Shown here: in pieces, positions 36,691-49,130 of the stretch | Layout of the letters: every line of letters starts with the position of its first letter | How positions within the stretch are numbered: the first letter of the stretch is position 1 | Assembly (NCBI GenBank): GCA_036417435.1 | Contig: CM070907.1 | Location: 56,156,001-56,220,000, forward strand | Source: Inia geoffrensis | Lineage: Eukaryota > Chordata > Mammalia > Artiodactyla > Iniidae | Direction of reading: 5' to 3' | Length of the DNA stretch: 64,000 bases | Position numbers and translations under genes: made by a program | The notes under the pieces: generated by a model | Database searches by the model: none | The model's input: the letters and a program-made list of their open reading frames with translations, nothing else | Told to the model about the DNA's origin: nothing

Positions 36691-37229
36691 TTATTAATAT
36701 TATTATTTTTTGGAGGGGGTGAGGGAAAGAAAGAAAAAGAAACTATACCTGTAAAAATATACCATATTACTATTCATTACCTCTGGCCAAATGTTACAAG
36801 CATAGGTTACACATTCCCCTATACTTCTCTCTTGATTTCCTAAAGAAGGCAACTGTGAAAAACACCTGTTTTTTTTTAGATTGAATTGCACCCTTTGCAG
36901 AAACTCTTGCAACCCTACTCATAACCTGTTATTGCACCCCTACTAAAAGAAACACAGAATTTATTTAGCTGACCCAAAGTCTGTTCATTCACCACTGGAA
37001 AAAATAAAGTAGGGATGGAAGCAGACACTTTATATTAATATAGGTTGGTTAAAAAGAAATCTAGGTTGCTTATGAATCAATGTTGTATATAGTTTAAGTA
37101 CATTATCTTTTAATAACTTAGCTCTGAGAAGCTATAAGCTGTAGCACTGCATAAATTACAAAAGTACACTAACGTTTATTATAATGCCTTCAGGTTTCAG
37201 GCTGTGAGACCACATTATTAGAGAGACTT

Positions 37230-37613
37230 GGGACTCCCCTCGTGGTGCAGTGGTTAAGAATCTGCCTGCCAATGCAGGGGACAAGGGTTCGAGCCCTGGT
37301 CCGGGAAGATCCCACATGCCACAGAGCAACTAAGCCCGTGCACCACAACTGCTGAGCCTGTGCTCTAGGGCCCGTGAGCCACAACTACTGAGCACACGTG
37401 CCACAACTACTGAGCCCGTGTGCCACAACGACTGAAGCCTGTGCGCCTAGAGCCCATGCTCCGCAACAAGAGAAGCCACCGCAATGAGAAGCCTGCGCAC
37501 TGCAACAAAGAGTAGCCCCCGCTCGCCACAACTAGAGGAAGCCTGCGCGCAGCAACGAAGACCCAACACAGCCAAAAATAAATAAATAAATAAAATGAAT
37601 AAATTAAAAAAAA
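37230..37613 (+). mobile_element. CHR-family SINE, full length
   Basis: Sense CHR SINE from 'gggactcccctcgtggtgca' through 'aagacccaacacagccaaaa' to an AAATAAAT-type tail. Flanking repeat agacttg/agactcg is short and imperfect. Confidence 0.92.
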
Positions 37614-37814
37614 ATAGACTCGTTATAATGAAGGCCCCCCGGTACTTCTAAAGGTACCATCTGTGACTGCGGTCTACGAGATAACTGCCTTTTAAGGTAT
37701 CTTACGTAATAATATGTTATGATGTGGCATCCCCCATCCCAACACACACACATTTTAACGTTATTGGGCTGTAACACAATAAAGATTTTATCAAAATTTA
37801 GAAGGAAAGGGGAC

Positions 37815-38070
37815 TTCACACTTATTGACTACCTACCACCCCAAACACTAGGCTGTGTACTTTTCATATATTATTAACTATGGGTTAATTCAATCCCCAT
37901 AATCCTGGAAAATATTATCATCTTATTTTTACAGATGGGAAAATAAGACTCAAAGAAATTAGGTGGTTTATCTAAGATCACATAGTTTATAACACAAAGA
38001 CCTGAGACCTGAAACCAGGAGTGCCTGATTCTAAAGCTCCTGGACTTTGCTATATGCCATGTTGCCATCA
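37815..38070 (-). mobile_element. MIR SINE, near full length
   Basis: 'cacttattgactacctacca', 'tacagatgggaaaataagac' and 'ctaagatcacatagtttata' follow the antisense MIR order. Confidence 0.8.
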
Positions 38071-38179
38071 CTCAAAAAAATTTGCGTAAAAGCTGCTCTT
38101 TAGCTTCCCAGGAACTTCCTTAGTAAATCACGTCACTTTCTCACTTCTTCTCCACTATGGGTCTAAAACTGTGTTGGGC

Positions 38180-39560
38180 TTGATTCATCTATCCATTCAT
38201 CCACTCACCTACACATCACCAAATAGATATTAGGCGCCTGCTATGTCCCAGGCATTATGCTAGGCACTAGGATACACTGATAAGTGAAAAAAGGGTCCTC
38301 AAGTCCTTTGGCATAGAGAAAAGAGTCACTAATTAAACAGTCATGCAAATAACTGTAAAACTACAACTGTGTTAAGGATTATGATGGATTAAGAGTTAGT
38401 AGTTCTGGGTCTGGAATTCAACATGGTACCACTGTACTGTCTAACAGGTCTCTGACTCAGTCTGGAGGATCAAGGAAGGTTTCTCTGGGGAAATGCTTAC
38501 TGAGGAGAGATCTGAAGAGTAAGTAAAATTAGTTGAAAAAGACTGTTCTAGATTGAGGGAAGACTATGTGCAAAGATCCTGTGATGAGGGAAAGTCTTGC
38601 CTATCTGAAGACACGAGATGGGAGCAGCCAGACTACACTGGGGCTTGTAGGCCAAATAAAGGATCTTGATTTTTATTCTAAGAGTAATGGGAGGCCACTG
38701 AACGGTTTTGAGAAGGGAGAGAACTTGATCAGATTTACATTTTCTAAAAGCTCATGCTGAAATGGGGAGAACGGACTCAGAGGAAGAAAGGATGGATACA
38801 GGAAGACCAGGCAGGAGGCTACTGAAGTAGTCTGGGCAAGAGATGATGGTATGTTAATGCAGAAAGGCAAAAGTGGAAATAAAGAGTAGATGGATTCGAG
38901 ATTTATTTAGAAGTATAAAAATGACAGAACTTAGTAATAGCTTCAATAGGGGAAGTGAGAGAGAGGAAGATTTCAAAGATGACTCAGGAATCTGGCTTGC
39001 ACAATTAGATGAGCACAGAATATTCAAAGAAAATCAAATGCGGTGGAAGACAGGGAAAAGAAGTGAAATCATGGGTTCAGTTTTGGGTATGTTAAGTGTG
39101 AGATAGTTTTACAATATGTAAATAGCAATAAGATGAGTCCAGAGCTCAGAGAAAAAGTCTGGATTCGAAACATAAATTTCTGATTGTGTGAAAACATACA
39201 GTAAGCTGTGGGTACAGATGAAATCATTTGGGGAGAGAAAAGAAGGCCTAGGATGGAGGCTTGAGGAATTCCAACATCTAGCAGATTATTAGAAGAGGAT
39301 GAACCTGTATAGGAGACTGAGAAAGAATAACCCACTGAGAAGGGAAGAAAACTGGGAGAATGCTGTCACAGAAGCCAAAGAAGGAGGAAGTGTTAAGAGT
39401 AAGAAAGTCACAAACAGTGATGAATAAGGCTGAGAGGTGAAGTAAAAGACAGACTTCTTTTAAAAAAAAGTCTGCTGGGCTTAATAATGTGACAATTATT
39501 ACAGAGCTTCAGTGGTATGATGAGAGGGAATGATTAGTTGTCTGAATAGAAGTCACATTA
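38180..39560 (-). mobile_element. L2 LINE, long antisense relic (about 1.4 kb)
   Basis: The complement of the L2 3' end starts at 38190 ('tctatccattcatccactca'), then 'cgcctgctatgtcccaggca'. It continues with antisense ORF2 phrases: 'tctaagagtaatgggaggcc' near 38678, 'gtctgggcaagagatgatgg' near 38831, 'tcagttttgggtatgttaag' near 39078 and 'ggaggcttgaggaattccaa' near 39255. L2 encodes a CR1-type reverse transcriptase; all frames here are broken. This is an unusually long L2 remnant. Confidence 0.85.
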
Positions 39561-39788
39561 GAGGGATGAGGAATGAGTGGCATATACTGTGGTGGTTATA
39601 AAACATTCACCATCCTGAAAAAGAACCTCATGTGAGGAAGCAAAACTTATACAGAGACTACAAAAAATAGATCAATGCAATCAGTGTTACTAATTCTTTA
39701 AATACTGAGTAATCTAGAATAAAGGAAGGCTCAAGGTGACTGGGTAACTTAGGCAACTCTTCACAGAGAAGGAAAGCCTTAACCAGAG

Positions 39789-42700
39789 TTTTTTTTTTTT
39801 TTAACATCTTTATTGGAGTATAACTGCTTTACAATGGTGTGTTAGTTTCTGCTTTATAACAAAGTGAACCAGTTATACATATACATATGTTCCCATATCT
39901 CTTCCCTCTTGCGTCTCCATCCCTCCCACCTTCCCTATCCCACCCCTCTAAGTGGTCACAAAGCACCAAGCTGACCTCCCTGTGCTATGTGGCTGCTTCC
40001 TACTAGCTATCTATTTTACATTTGGTAGTGTATATATGTCCATGCCACTCTCTCACTTCATCCCAGTTTACCCTTCCCCCTCCCCGTGTCCTCAAGTCCA
40101 TTCTCTAATAGGTCTGCGTCTTTATTCCTGTCTTGCCCCTAGGTTCTTCATGACCATTTTTTTTCTTTTTTTTTAAGATTCCATATATATGTGTTAGCAT
40201 ACAGTATTTGTTTTCCTCTTTCTGACTTACTTCACTCTGTATGACAGACTCTAGGCCCATCCACATCACTACAAATAACTCAATTTCGTTTCTTTTTATG
40301 GCTGAGTAATATTCCATTGTATATATGTGCCCCATCTTCTTTATCCATTCATCTGTTGATGGACACTTAGGTTGCTTCCATGTCCTGGCTATTGTAAATA
40401 GAGCTGCAATGAACATTTTGGTACATGACTGTTTTTGAATTATGGTTTTCTCAGGGTATACACCCAGTAGTGGGATTGCTGGGTCCTATGGTAGTTCTGT
40501 TTTTAGTTTTTTAAGGAACTTCCATACTGTTCTCCACAGTGGCTGTATCAATTTACATTCCCACCAACAGTGCAAGAGGATTCCCTGTTCTCCACACCCT
40601 CTGCAGCATTTATTGCTAGATTTTTTGATGATTCTGACCAGTGTGAGATGATATCTCACTGTAGTTTTGATTTGCATTTCGCTAATGATTAATGATGTTG
40701 AGCATTCTTTCATGTGTTTGTTGGCAGTCTGAGTATCTTCTTTGGAGAAATGTCTATTTAGGTCTTCTGCCCATTTTTGGATTGGGTTGTCTATTTTTTT
40801 GATATTGGGCTGCATAAGCTGCTTGTAAATTTTGGAGATTAATCCTTTGTCAGGTGCTTCATCTACAAATAATTTCTCCCATTCTGAGGGTTGTCTTTTC
40901 GTCTCGTTTATGGTTTCCTTTGCTGTGCAAAAGTTTTTAAGTTTCATTAGGTCCCATTTATTTTTGTTTTACTGCCATTTCTCTAGGAGGTGGGACAAAA
41001 AGGATCTTGCTGTGATTTATGTCACAGTGTTCTGCCTATGTTTTCCTCTAAGAGTTTGATAGTGTCTAGCCTTACATTTAGGTCTTTAATCCATTTTGAG
41101 ATTATTTTTGTGTATCGTGTTAGGGAGTGATCTAATTTCATTCTTTTACATGTAGCTCTCCAGGTTTCCCAGCAACACGTACTGCGGAGGCTGTCATTTC
41201 TCCATTGTATATTCTTGCCTCCTTTATCAAAGATAAGGTGACCATATGTGCGTGGGTTTATCTCTGGGCTTTCTATCCTGTTCCATTGATCTATATGTCT
41301 GTTTTTGTGCCAGTACCATTCTGTCTTCATTACTGTAGCTTTGTAGTATAGTCTGAAGTCAGGGAGCCTGATTCCTCCAGCTCCGTTTTTCTTTCTCAAG
41401 ATTGCTTTGGCTATTTGGGATCTTTTGTGTTTCCATACAAATTGTGAAATTTTTGGTTCTAGTTCTGTGAAAAATGCCCTTGGTAGTTTGATAGGGATTG
41501 CATTGAATCTGTAGATTGCTTTGCATAGTAGAGTCACTTTCACACTGTTGATTCTTCCAATCCAAGAACATGGTATATCTCTCCATCTGTTTGTATCATC
41601 TTTAATTTCTTTCATCAGTGTCTTGTAATTTTCTGCATACAGGTCTTTAGTCTCCTTAGGTAGGTTTATTCCTAGATATTTTATTCTTTTTGTTGCAATG
41701 GTAAATGAGAGTGTTTTCTTGATTTCACTTTTAGATTTTTCATCATTAGTGTATAGGAATGCCAGAGATTTCCGTGCATTAATTTTCTATCCTGCTACTT
41801 TACCAAATTCATTGATTAGCTCTAGTAGTTTACTGGTAGCATCTTTAGGGTTCTCTACGTATAGTATCATTTCATCTTCAAACAGTGACAGCTTTACTTC
41901 TTCTTTTCTGATTTGGATTCCTTTTATTTCTTTTTCTTCTCTGATTGCTGTGGCTAAAACTTCCAAAACTAGGTTGAATAAGAGTGGTGAGTGTGGGCAA
42001 CCTTGGTCTTGTTCCGGATCTTAGTGTAAATGCTTTCAGTTTTTCACCATTGAGGTTGATGTTTGCTGTGGGTTTGTCATATATGGCCTTTATTATGTTG
42101 AGGTAAGTTCCCTCTATGCCTACTTTCTGGAGGGTTTTTATCATACATGGGTATTGAATTTTGTCAAAAGCTTTCTCTGCATCTATTGAGATGATCATAT
42201 GGTTTTTGTCCTTCAATTTGTTAATATGATGTATCACATTGATTTGCATACAATGAAGAATCCTTGCATTCCTGGGGTAAACCCAACTTGATCATGGTGT
42301 ATGATCCTTGTAATGTGCTGTTGGATTCTGTTTGCTAGTATTTTGTTGAGGATTTTTGCATCTATGTTCATCGGTGATATTGGCCTGTAGTTTTCTTTCT
42401 TTGTGACATCTTTGTCTGGTTTTGGTATCAGGGTGACGGTGGCCTCATAGAATGAGTCTGGGAGTGCTCCTCCCTCTGCTATATTTTGGAAGAGTTTGAG
42501 AAGGATAGGTGTTAGCGCTTCTCTAAATGTTTGATAGAAGTCGCCTGTGAAGCCATCTGGTCCTGGACTTTTGTTTGTTGGAAGATTTTTAATCACAGTT
42601 TCAATTTCAGTGCTTGTGATTGGTCTGTTTATATTTTCTATTTCTTCCTGGTTCAGTCTCGGAAGGTTGTGCGTTTCTAAGAATTTGTCCAGTTCTTCCA

Positions 42701-43120
42701 GGTTGTCCATTTTATTGGCATATCCTTGCTTGTAGTAATCTCTCATGATCCTTTGTATTCCTGTAGCGTCAGTTGTTACTTCTCGTTTTTCATTTCTAAT
42801 TCTATTGATTTGAGTCTTCTCCCTTTTCTTCTTGATGAGTCTGGCTAACGTTTTAATCAATTTGGTTTATCTTCTCAAAGAACCAGCTTTTAGTTTTATT
42901 GATCTTTGCTATTGTTTCCTTCATTTCTTTTTCATTTATTTCTGATCTGATCTTTATGATTTCTTTCTTTCTGCTAACTTTGGGGTTTTGTTTGTTCTTC
43001 TTTCTCTAACTGCTTTAGGTGTAAGGTTAGGTTGTTGATTTGAGATGTTTCTTGTTTCTTAAGGTAGGAGTGTATTGCTACAAACTTCCCTCTTAGAACT
43101 GCTTTAAGCAGAGTATTTTT
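39789..43120 (-). mobile_element. L1 LINE, 5'-truncated, 3.3 kb, inactive
   Basis: Starts with poly(A) (T-tract 39789-39802) and the L1 3' UTR, then ORF2 read on the minus strand to about 43110, so only the 3' half of an L1 is present. Broken ORF2 pieces are visible at 42860-42234 (reverse-transcriptase fingers with [15 protein letters not shown]), 42249-41878, 41615-41022 and 40947-40486 (C-terminal zinc-knuckle region). Frames are separated by stops and shifts. The polymerase active-site motif, normally F-A-D-D, reads F-E-D-E (complement of 41871-41882). It is clearly dead but much younger than the L1 relics at 0-2.6 and 11.4 kb. Confidence 0.95.
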
Positions 43121-43324
43121 TTTTTTTTTTTTGCGGTACACGGGCCTCTCACTGTTGTGGCCTCTCCCGTTGTGGAGCACAGGCTCTGGACGTGCAGGCT
43201 CAGCGGCCATGGCGCACGGGCCTAGCCGCTCCGCAGCATGTGCGATCTTCCCTGGCCGGGGCATGAACCCGTGACCCCTGCATCGGCAGGCGGATTCTCA
43301 ACCGCTGCGCCACCAGGGAAGCCC
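43121..43324 (-). mobile_element. CHR-family SINE, short centre-deleted type, at the 5' end of the L1
   Basis: T-tract, 'gcggtacacgggcctctcac', head ending 'caccagggaagcccc'. A 12-bp duplication cagagtattttt is at 43109-43120 and 43325-43336. It was inserted at or within a few bases of the L1's truncated 5' end. Confidence 0.93.
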
Positions 43325-43734
43325 CAGAGTATTTTTAAGAAGTGCAAAACTGAATGACTGAAAGGTGTTCTACTTCAGGAAATTATGAGAGTAATACATG
43401 GTGTGTGTATGCTGGAGAAGGGAGGTGGAAGTGGGATAGGGTGGAGTGATATAAAAGCCAAGAGATACAGACATAAGCCTCTGTTTTGTGATGTAGGATC
43501 AATATTGAATTATCTAAGATTGGATGATCTACGCCCTAGTCACTCTCATTTTTTTGCTGCTAACCTGTGGGCCTATTCATTTCTCATAATCGATTATACC
43601 AGAGGGTTGGTAGGGAAAAGAGGAAGAATCATAAATCAATTGTGTTTCTCATTGGTTTTGGATAATGCTGGCGTGAAAAGTGGGGATGTGTAAAATCGGT
43701 GGCTAAAATGCAATTTTATATCTGTGATTTTCAG

Positions 43735-43945
43735 GCAGACTGATAGAGTGGAAGAGAACACAGACTTCAGAGCCAGAGGGAATCAGGTTTGAATACGAGC
43801 TCTGTCACTTACCACCCATGTAGTTTTGGTAAATTTAACTGGTCTCTTTGCACCCCAGTTTTCTATATGTAAAATAGGAGAAACAATGAGTTTCTTGTCA
43901 AGGCTGTTTTGCGACTTAAGAGATGAGATGCAAGTGTTTACCTCA
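43735..43945 (+). mobile_element. MIR SINE
   Basis: 'agagtggaagagaacacaga', 'tttgaatacgagctctgtca' and 'cttaccacccatgtagtttt' follow sense MIR order. Confidence 0.8.
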
Positions 43946-43969
43946 TACTAACTGGCGGCTAATATTGTT

Positions 43970-44101
43970 GTTGTTGTTTTTATTGTTTTTCGGCCATGCC
44001 GTGTGGCATGTGGGATCTTAGTTTCCTGACCTGGGGCTGAACCCGTGGCTCCCTGCAGTGGAAGCGTGGAGCCTAAACCACTGGACCGCCAGGGAAGTCC
44101 C
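43970..44101 (-). mobile_element. Short CHR-related SINE
   Basis: About 130 nt: 'cggccatgccgtgtggcatg', 'tgggatcttagtttcctgac', head ending 'ccgccagggaagtcccc'. Flanked by ctaatattgtt at 43959-43969 and 44102-44112. It resembles the 23839 copy but lacks its tail unit. Confidence 0.88.
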
Positions 44102-45088
44102 CTAATATTGTTTTGGTAACACTGTAATCTGAGGGAAGACAGGAAATACATTCAAAGAGATAACCTTATATACTAAGACGAGGTCATTTAATTTACTGGT
44201 AGGTCCTGATCTACATTTTCTTACTGGTGTTTATTTAGAGACAAGTGAGAAGTACAAGATGGCACAGTTTAGGTTTGGGACCTTTTTTGAGATAAACATA
44301 TTTGTCTCACAGACTTTTATAATTAATGATATTAAATATATAACTATCCAATACATATTTAAAGAGTCAAATATATTCTTATTCTATATTACTGCCAATT
44401 TTGTGAAGGAGAGAAGAGACAAAAAAGAAAAAAAGGAAAAAGGAAACAAGAAGAATAAAAACCAACTGTAGTTGAGGGGTAAAGAAAGAACAGAGAACAA
44501 GAAAGGCTAAAGAGAGCAGACAGACAGACAAAGACAAGACCGGCAGAGAGAGAAGAGACAGTCGGAAGAGGACTGACCAAGTGGAGAATCCACCCAGACC
44601 TCTTCGATCCCTCCGCAGCCTTCCCCCCACTACTTCTATTTGATAGCCAAAGTACTCTAGGCTGCCTGCTGTTCCAAGCTAGCTCTTCCTTTGCCCAGTC
44701 ATGCCACTACTATTATCTCTTGCCCAACATCTCCCCCACACTGCAGTCTCCTAATCAGTATTTGATAGGAGACCGGCCACATTGCTCTACAGTACTCTAG
44801 GGCTCTCAGTAATTAAAAAAACAAAACAAAACACACTTCCATTTGCATCTGTTTAACTGAGAAGGACACCCTACGATAGAAATGAGGGAGTTTGCTTATA
44901 GAACACTGGGATCTTCTTTGGGAACACATTTTTAGAGGTGCCTTTGAGAAATGTTATCATTTTAAGACATATAAAGAGTGAATGATATAATTTAAGAAAA
45001 TATACCAAAGAATAAATGAAATTAAATCAAGGGAAAAACTGCAGACTCTGAGATGACTAACCCCAATTTATTTAATGTCTTTTCTTAC

Positions 45089-45226
45089 TGTGTGCTGAGG
45101 GCTGTCTTCATTATCCCTCATGTAGAAGGGCTTGAGTGTTAATGGATAATTAATGACAAAGACTGGTATGTCGCCACAGTGCTTCACCAGGTACTTCTCA
45201 TGTTCAGTGTGTAGATCAGCACCCCA
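45089..45226 (-). CDS. NARS2: NARS2 exon 11
   Basis: 138 nt, 46 codons, phase 0 at both ends. It begins [16 protein letters not shown] and ends [15 protein letters not shown]. The [14 protein letters not shown] segment matches the AsnRS family stretch (P-x-F-x-x-x-x-P/Y-...-KPFYM) near the amino-acid and ATP site. Acceptor ATTACAG|TGG, donor ACA|GTAAGA. Being a multiple of three, its skipping would remove 46 residues in frame and should destroy activity. Confidence 0.97.
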
Positions 45227-45764
45227 CTGTAATGAGAAAAAAGAAATTACCAAAGGGGAAGACAGAGCTGAAATATATAATGCAGGACCTAAAAATAACC
45301 TGTATCAGTGCCAAGGGCTTCTTTTCCCTGAGGATCAGGGATGTGTGGAGCTGTCTGCTGAGGTTACACAGATAAATAAACTAGAGAGAGATGTGTTAAC
45401 AAGAGCATCCAAAGGCCTGGAATGATGAAAGCTGAAACTAGTAAACACCACGCTTTCTGTGCCCCATCTCAGGGAGCAGCATTTAGCAGATAAATAGCAT
45501 CTGTAGTAAAACACAGTATGCTTTCCATGGTGTATAACAGCTGATTCAGAATCATAATTTTTATTAATACTGCCAAGAGCTTCTTCTACAGTTACTGTCC
45601 CTAAGTTTCAGGAAATTAAATGATGAAAGATAATATTCCTAATATTGAGTCTATCTCTGGCTAGATGGCTTCTCCCAGTGACTTTTTTTTTTTGATAAAA
45701 GAGTCAACTAATATATCAGATGCTCTCTGATGAATATTTAATAACACTGTTAATCTATTTTTCA

Positions 45765-45990
45765 GCAAATACTAATGTGCCTATTAAACCCCAAGTACCA
45801 TGCTAGGTACTAGAAACTGGTAAGAAAAACAAAATCCCTGAGTTCATGAAGCTTCCAGGATGGGAGACAAACATTAAACAAAAAGTTATACAAAGAAGTC
45901 AGTTGATTATAAATATAACAAACACAGGGCACTCGTAACTTAAAGAGAGCATCTATCTGACTTAACTGGGAATGGAGCTGGTGTAAGGAA
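45765..45990 (-). mobile_element. L2 LINE fragment, antisense
   Basis: 'aagtaccatgctaggtacta', 'agttcatgaagcttccagga' follow the complement of the L2 3' end. Confidence 0.75.
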
Positions 45991-46069
45991 TAGTTTGAAG
46001 ACAAAGGTATTAGATTCTTAACATTATCTTACTATTCCCACTTGTCTGGCAATATCTTAATTATACGAA

Positions 46070-46190
46070 AGAAGCACTGGAATAGGAATGAGGAGACTTG
46101 CTTCTAACATTATGTGCATGTCCACTGATAAATCATGTGGCTTTTCCAGACCTATATCCTTACCCATAAAATAAAGGAGTTCTGGGAAAA
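46070..46190 (+). mobile_element. MIR SINE fragment
   Basis: 'gaatgaggagacttgcttct' then 'gataaatcatgtggcttttc' and 'cttacccataaaataaagga' are in sense MIR order. Confidence 0.65.
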
Positions 46191-46629
46191 AACAAAAACA
46201 CACAAAACTCAGTGTTTTTCAAAGTGGATCACAAATCAGAAGCCTCTATGAAGTTCAACGGAAAAAGAAACGTGTTTAATGTGTTGCCTAAACTTATCTG
46301 ATCACATAACCTCTTCTGTCTGTCAACTGTTAACATCATTCAGAATATACTTTGGGAAACACTGAACTAGTTGATTTCTACACTGGTATTCTATGATTAC
46401 CATTCTTTCTAAGGAATTTCATCTTCCTAAGCTTGGGAAACTTCTTTATAACCCTTCTGTCACTGCTATTCCAAATGATATGATTCTACTTCAAAATTAT
46501 TTTGCATTCTAAATATTTCAATGAGGTTAGGCAAACATCAAAAAAAGCCAATGTACAGATATGCAAATACTACATACACACTGCTAGTAAGAGAAATAAG
46601 GTTATTGTAAAGGATTCTTAATGAAATCA

Positions 46630-46839
<210 letters not shown>

Positions 46840-47159
46840 TTAATACAATTGCTGTTGCTAACTAGTGCATCTGAAAACTGTGAAAGACCTATTCTCATAC
46901 AGTCTTTGAGATCATATCTGAGTATCAAATGACTGTAAAAATGATTATTGAGTAATCAGGAATTAAGGTTGACCTATGAAAGTCTGATCAGCATGAAGAG
47001 AAATGGCCATTCAATAATCCCACTCCTGATCCACTTGCAGTGTACACAGAGAAGCTAGTCACTTAAGCAAATAAAGATTTTCTCTGAATTCATGTTATGC
47101 TAATGCCCTAAAAGGTGTGAAATACTGAGGCTAAAAGAGCAAAACTCTCTCCCTAAAGC

Positions 47160-47765
47160 TGTCATTCATTCATCCAGCATACACTGAGCACTTACTATGT
47201 GCTAGGTATCATTCTAGGCACTGGAGATACAGTAAATAAAAACAAAGCCCCTGCCTTTATGGAGTCGCTATCCGTGTGTGTGTGTGTCTGTGTGCGTGTG
47301 CGTCTGTGTTTGTGTGTGTATATGTACACGCACAATGGGGATAAGAAAGATAAACAAATAAACAGAAATAAGCCAGGGAGCTATTGGTGCTATGAAGAAA
47401 AACAAGGCAAGATAAAAAGGCAGAAGGTATTTGGGGGGTGTTATTTTAGATAAGATGGTCAAGAAAGGCCTTGCTGAATTGGTGACATTTGAACAGAACC
47501 CTGCATGAAGTCAGGAAATGAGCCATATAAATACCTAAGGGAAAGTACTCCAGGTAAAAGGAACAGTGAGTACAAAGGCCTGAAGTGAGGAACAGTTTGG
47601 CTCATTCAAGGAACAAAAAATTCAGTGTAACTGAAGCATATTGAACAAGGAGAAGAATGCCAGAAAATTAGATTGGAAAGGTAGTAAGAGGTCAGATCCT
47701 ATGAACTCTTTCAGGCCATCGTAAAGCTTTTGTAATATATTCTAGTATTCTACGATTGTTTAGGA
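47160..47765 (-). mobile_element. L2 LINE, antisense, with TG-rich microsatellite
   Basis: Complement of the L2 3' end: 'cttactatgtgctaggtatc', 'aagaaaggccttgctgaatt', 'gagtacaaaggcctgaagtg', 'ctttcaggccatcgtaaagc'. A TG-rich run with interruptions (47272-47322) has grown inside it. Confidence 0.85.
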
Positions 47766-47859
47766 AAAATATCATTTTTGGTTACCTCAGTAAGAAACCA
47801 TCATGCCTAACGCAAGCCAAACCAAGAACTTGTTTTAACAGTTTGGATAGGTGATATAT

Positions 47860-48480
47860 GCACATAGTTTTTTTTAAAAAAATCAAGATGAATAAAAGTA
47901 TACATCTTTCTTCCATCCCTGTCCCACAGCTACCTAGTTCCTCTCCTTACACACAATTATGTTATTGGTTTCTTGTGTATCCTTCCAGAGGGTTTTATGC
48001 ATCTATAAGCAAATATTAATACTCAATCTCCCCTTTTTTATAGATGGCAGCCATAGCACACATATCATACACACTCTTTTACACCTTTTCTTACTCAATA
48101 ATACACCTTGCTGATCTTTACATACCAGTATATGAAGAACTTCTTCACTTTTTGAGCTATTATATAACATTCCACTTTGTGGATGTATCCTAATTAGTTT
48201 AACCAGTCATCTATCGATGGATATTTCAGCTGTTTTCAATCTTTTGCTATTATAAATCATGACTACATATACCTAATTTATGCTCATACTGATTTTGCAC
48301 ATGGGAAAAATGGAATTGTTGGATTCAAGAGTATTTGCATTTGCAGTTTTCATAATTTTGAAAGACACCACCAAAGATATCGTTCCCCTTTTACAGGGTT
48401 TTCCCAATTTATGCCCACCAATAGTATATGAAAATGTCAGTTTCTCTATGTCCTCTGCAACAGTATCCTGCATGATTAAA
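47860..48480 (-). mobile_element. L1 LINE 3' UTR relic, old, antisense
   Basis: 'acattccactttgtggatgt', 'cagtcatctatcgatggata' and 'gggaaaaatggaattgttgg' match antisense 3' parts of ancient L1M-type elements. Diverged. Confidence 0.65.
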
Positions 48481-48739
48481 AACAAAAATCTACAAACTTT
48501 CTGAAGGGCTCTGAGTTAAAAAATAACCTAACAAACTTATTCTCTGAAGCAAAAATGAAGTTCACATCTATAATAACTAACTGGAAAGAGTTGTGTCATA
48601 GAGTACAAATAAAACCCCCAAAGCTATGTTTTGAGTGATAGGTTTTTTAGAAGATGGAAATTCTATTCAAACTAAAATCTAGTATTAAATAACAGATAAT
48701 TTCTAAGGTAAGAATGGTGTCGGTGTTGATAGTAGTAAT

Positions 48740-48880
48740 AATTTTTAAATGAGCATTTTACAGAAGGGAAACTGAAGCTCAGAGAGGATCAATAACTTAC
48801 CAAAAATCACTCATGTAAGTAAGAAGTAAACCTTGATGTGCTGACTCCACAGTCTAAGCTTTTAACTGCTGAGATAATGC
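48740..48880 (-). mobile_element. MIR SINE fragment
   Basis: 'cattttacagaagggaaact' then 'gaagctcagagaggatcaat' is the antisense MIR core. Confidence 0.75.
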
Positions 48881-48924
48881 CTAAACCACTTGGAGTTTCA
48901 TATGTTCTATCAAAATAAAAGATA

Positions 48925-49130
48925 ATGGGCTCTGGGTTCTCCGTTTGACTCTACCACTTAGTAACTATGTAAATCACTTCACCTCAATGAAAGCATTTTA
49001 TAAATTTTTGTATTTTATATAAAACTCTAAAAATACAAAATTAAAAAATTAAGTATTTGTCCTTATAAAATAAGGAGACTGGGCTATATTAAGCTCTTGT
49101 CTGTTTAGAAATTCTATTGTTCTATTCCAT
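48925..49130 (+). mobile_element. MIR SINE, interrupted
   Basis: 'tgactctaccacttagtaac' and later 'ttataaaataaggagactgg' are in sense MIR order with an AT-rich interruption near 49.0 kb. Confidence 0.6.

Larger units (their letters stand above)
30654..45088 (-). other. NARS2: NARS2 intron 11 (14.4 kb)
   Basis: The largest intron in the window. It holds an old sense L1 piece near 31.4 kb, a MER5A, an orphan TA/T insertion, MIRs, a full CHR SINE, a long antisense L2, a 3.3 kb L1 with a SINE at its 5' end, and a second small SINE. Positions 31.7-33.3, 33.5-35.1 and 44.1-45.0 kb are mostly unclassified AT-rich sequence. Parts near 32.4-32.6 and 33.65-33.8 kb may be decayed LTR or DNA-transposon relics I cannot name. 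No internal exon is seen. Confidence 0.85.

Noticed and set aside
40105..42860. Several reading frames of 100-208 codons
   Set aside because: They are broken pieces of L1 ORF2 (reverse transcriptase and C-terminal region), not host genes.
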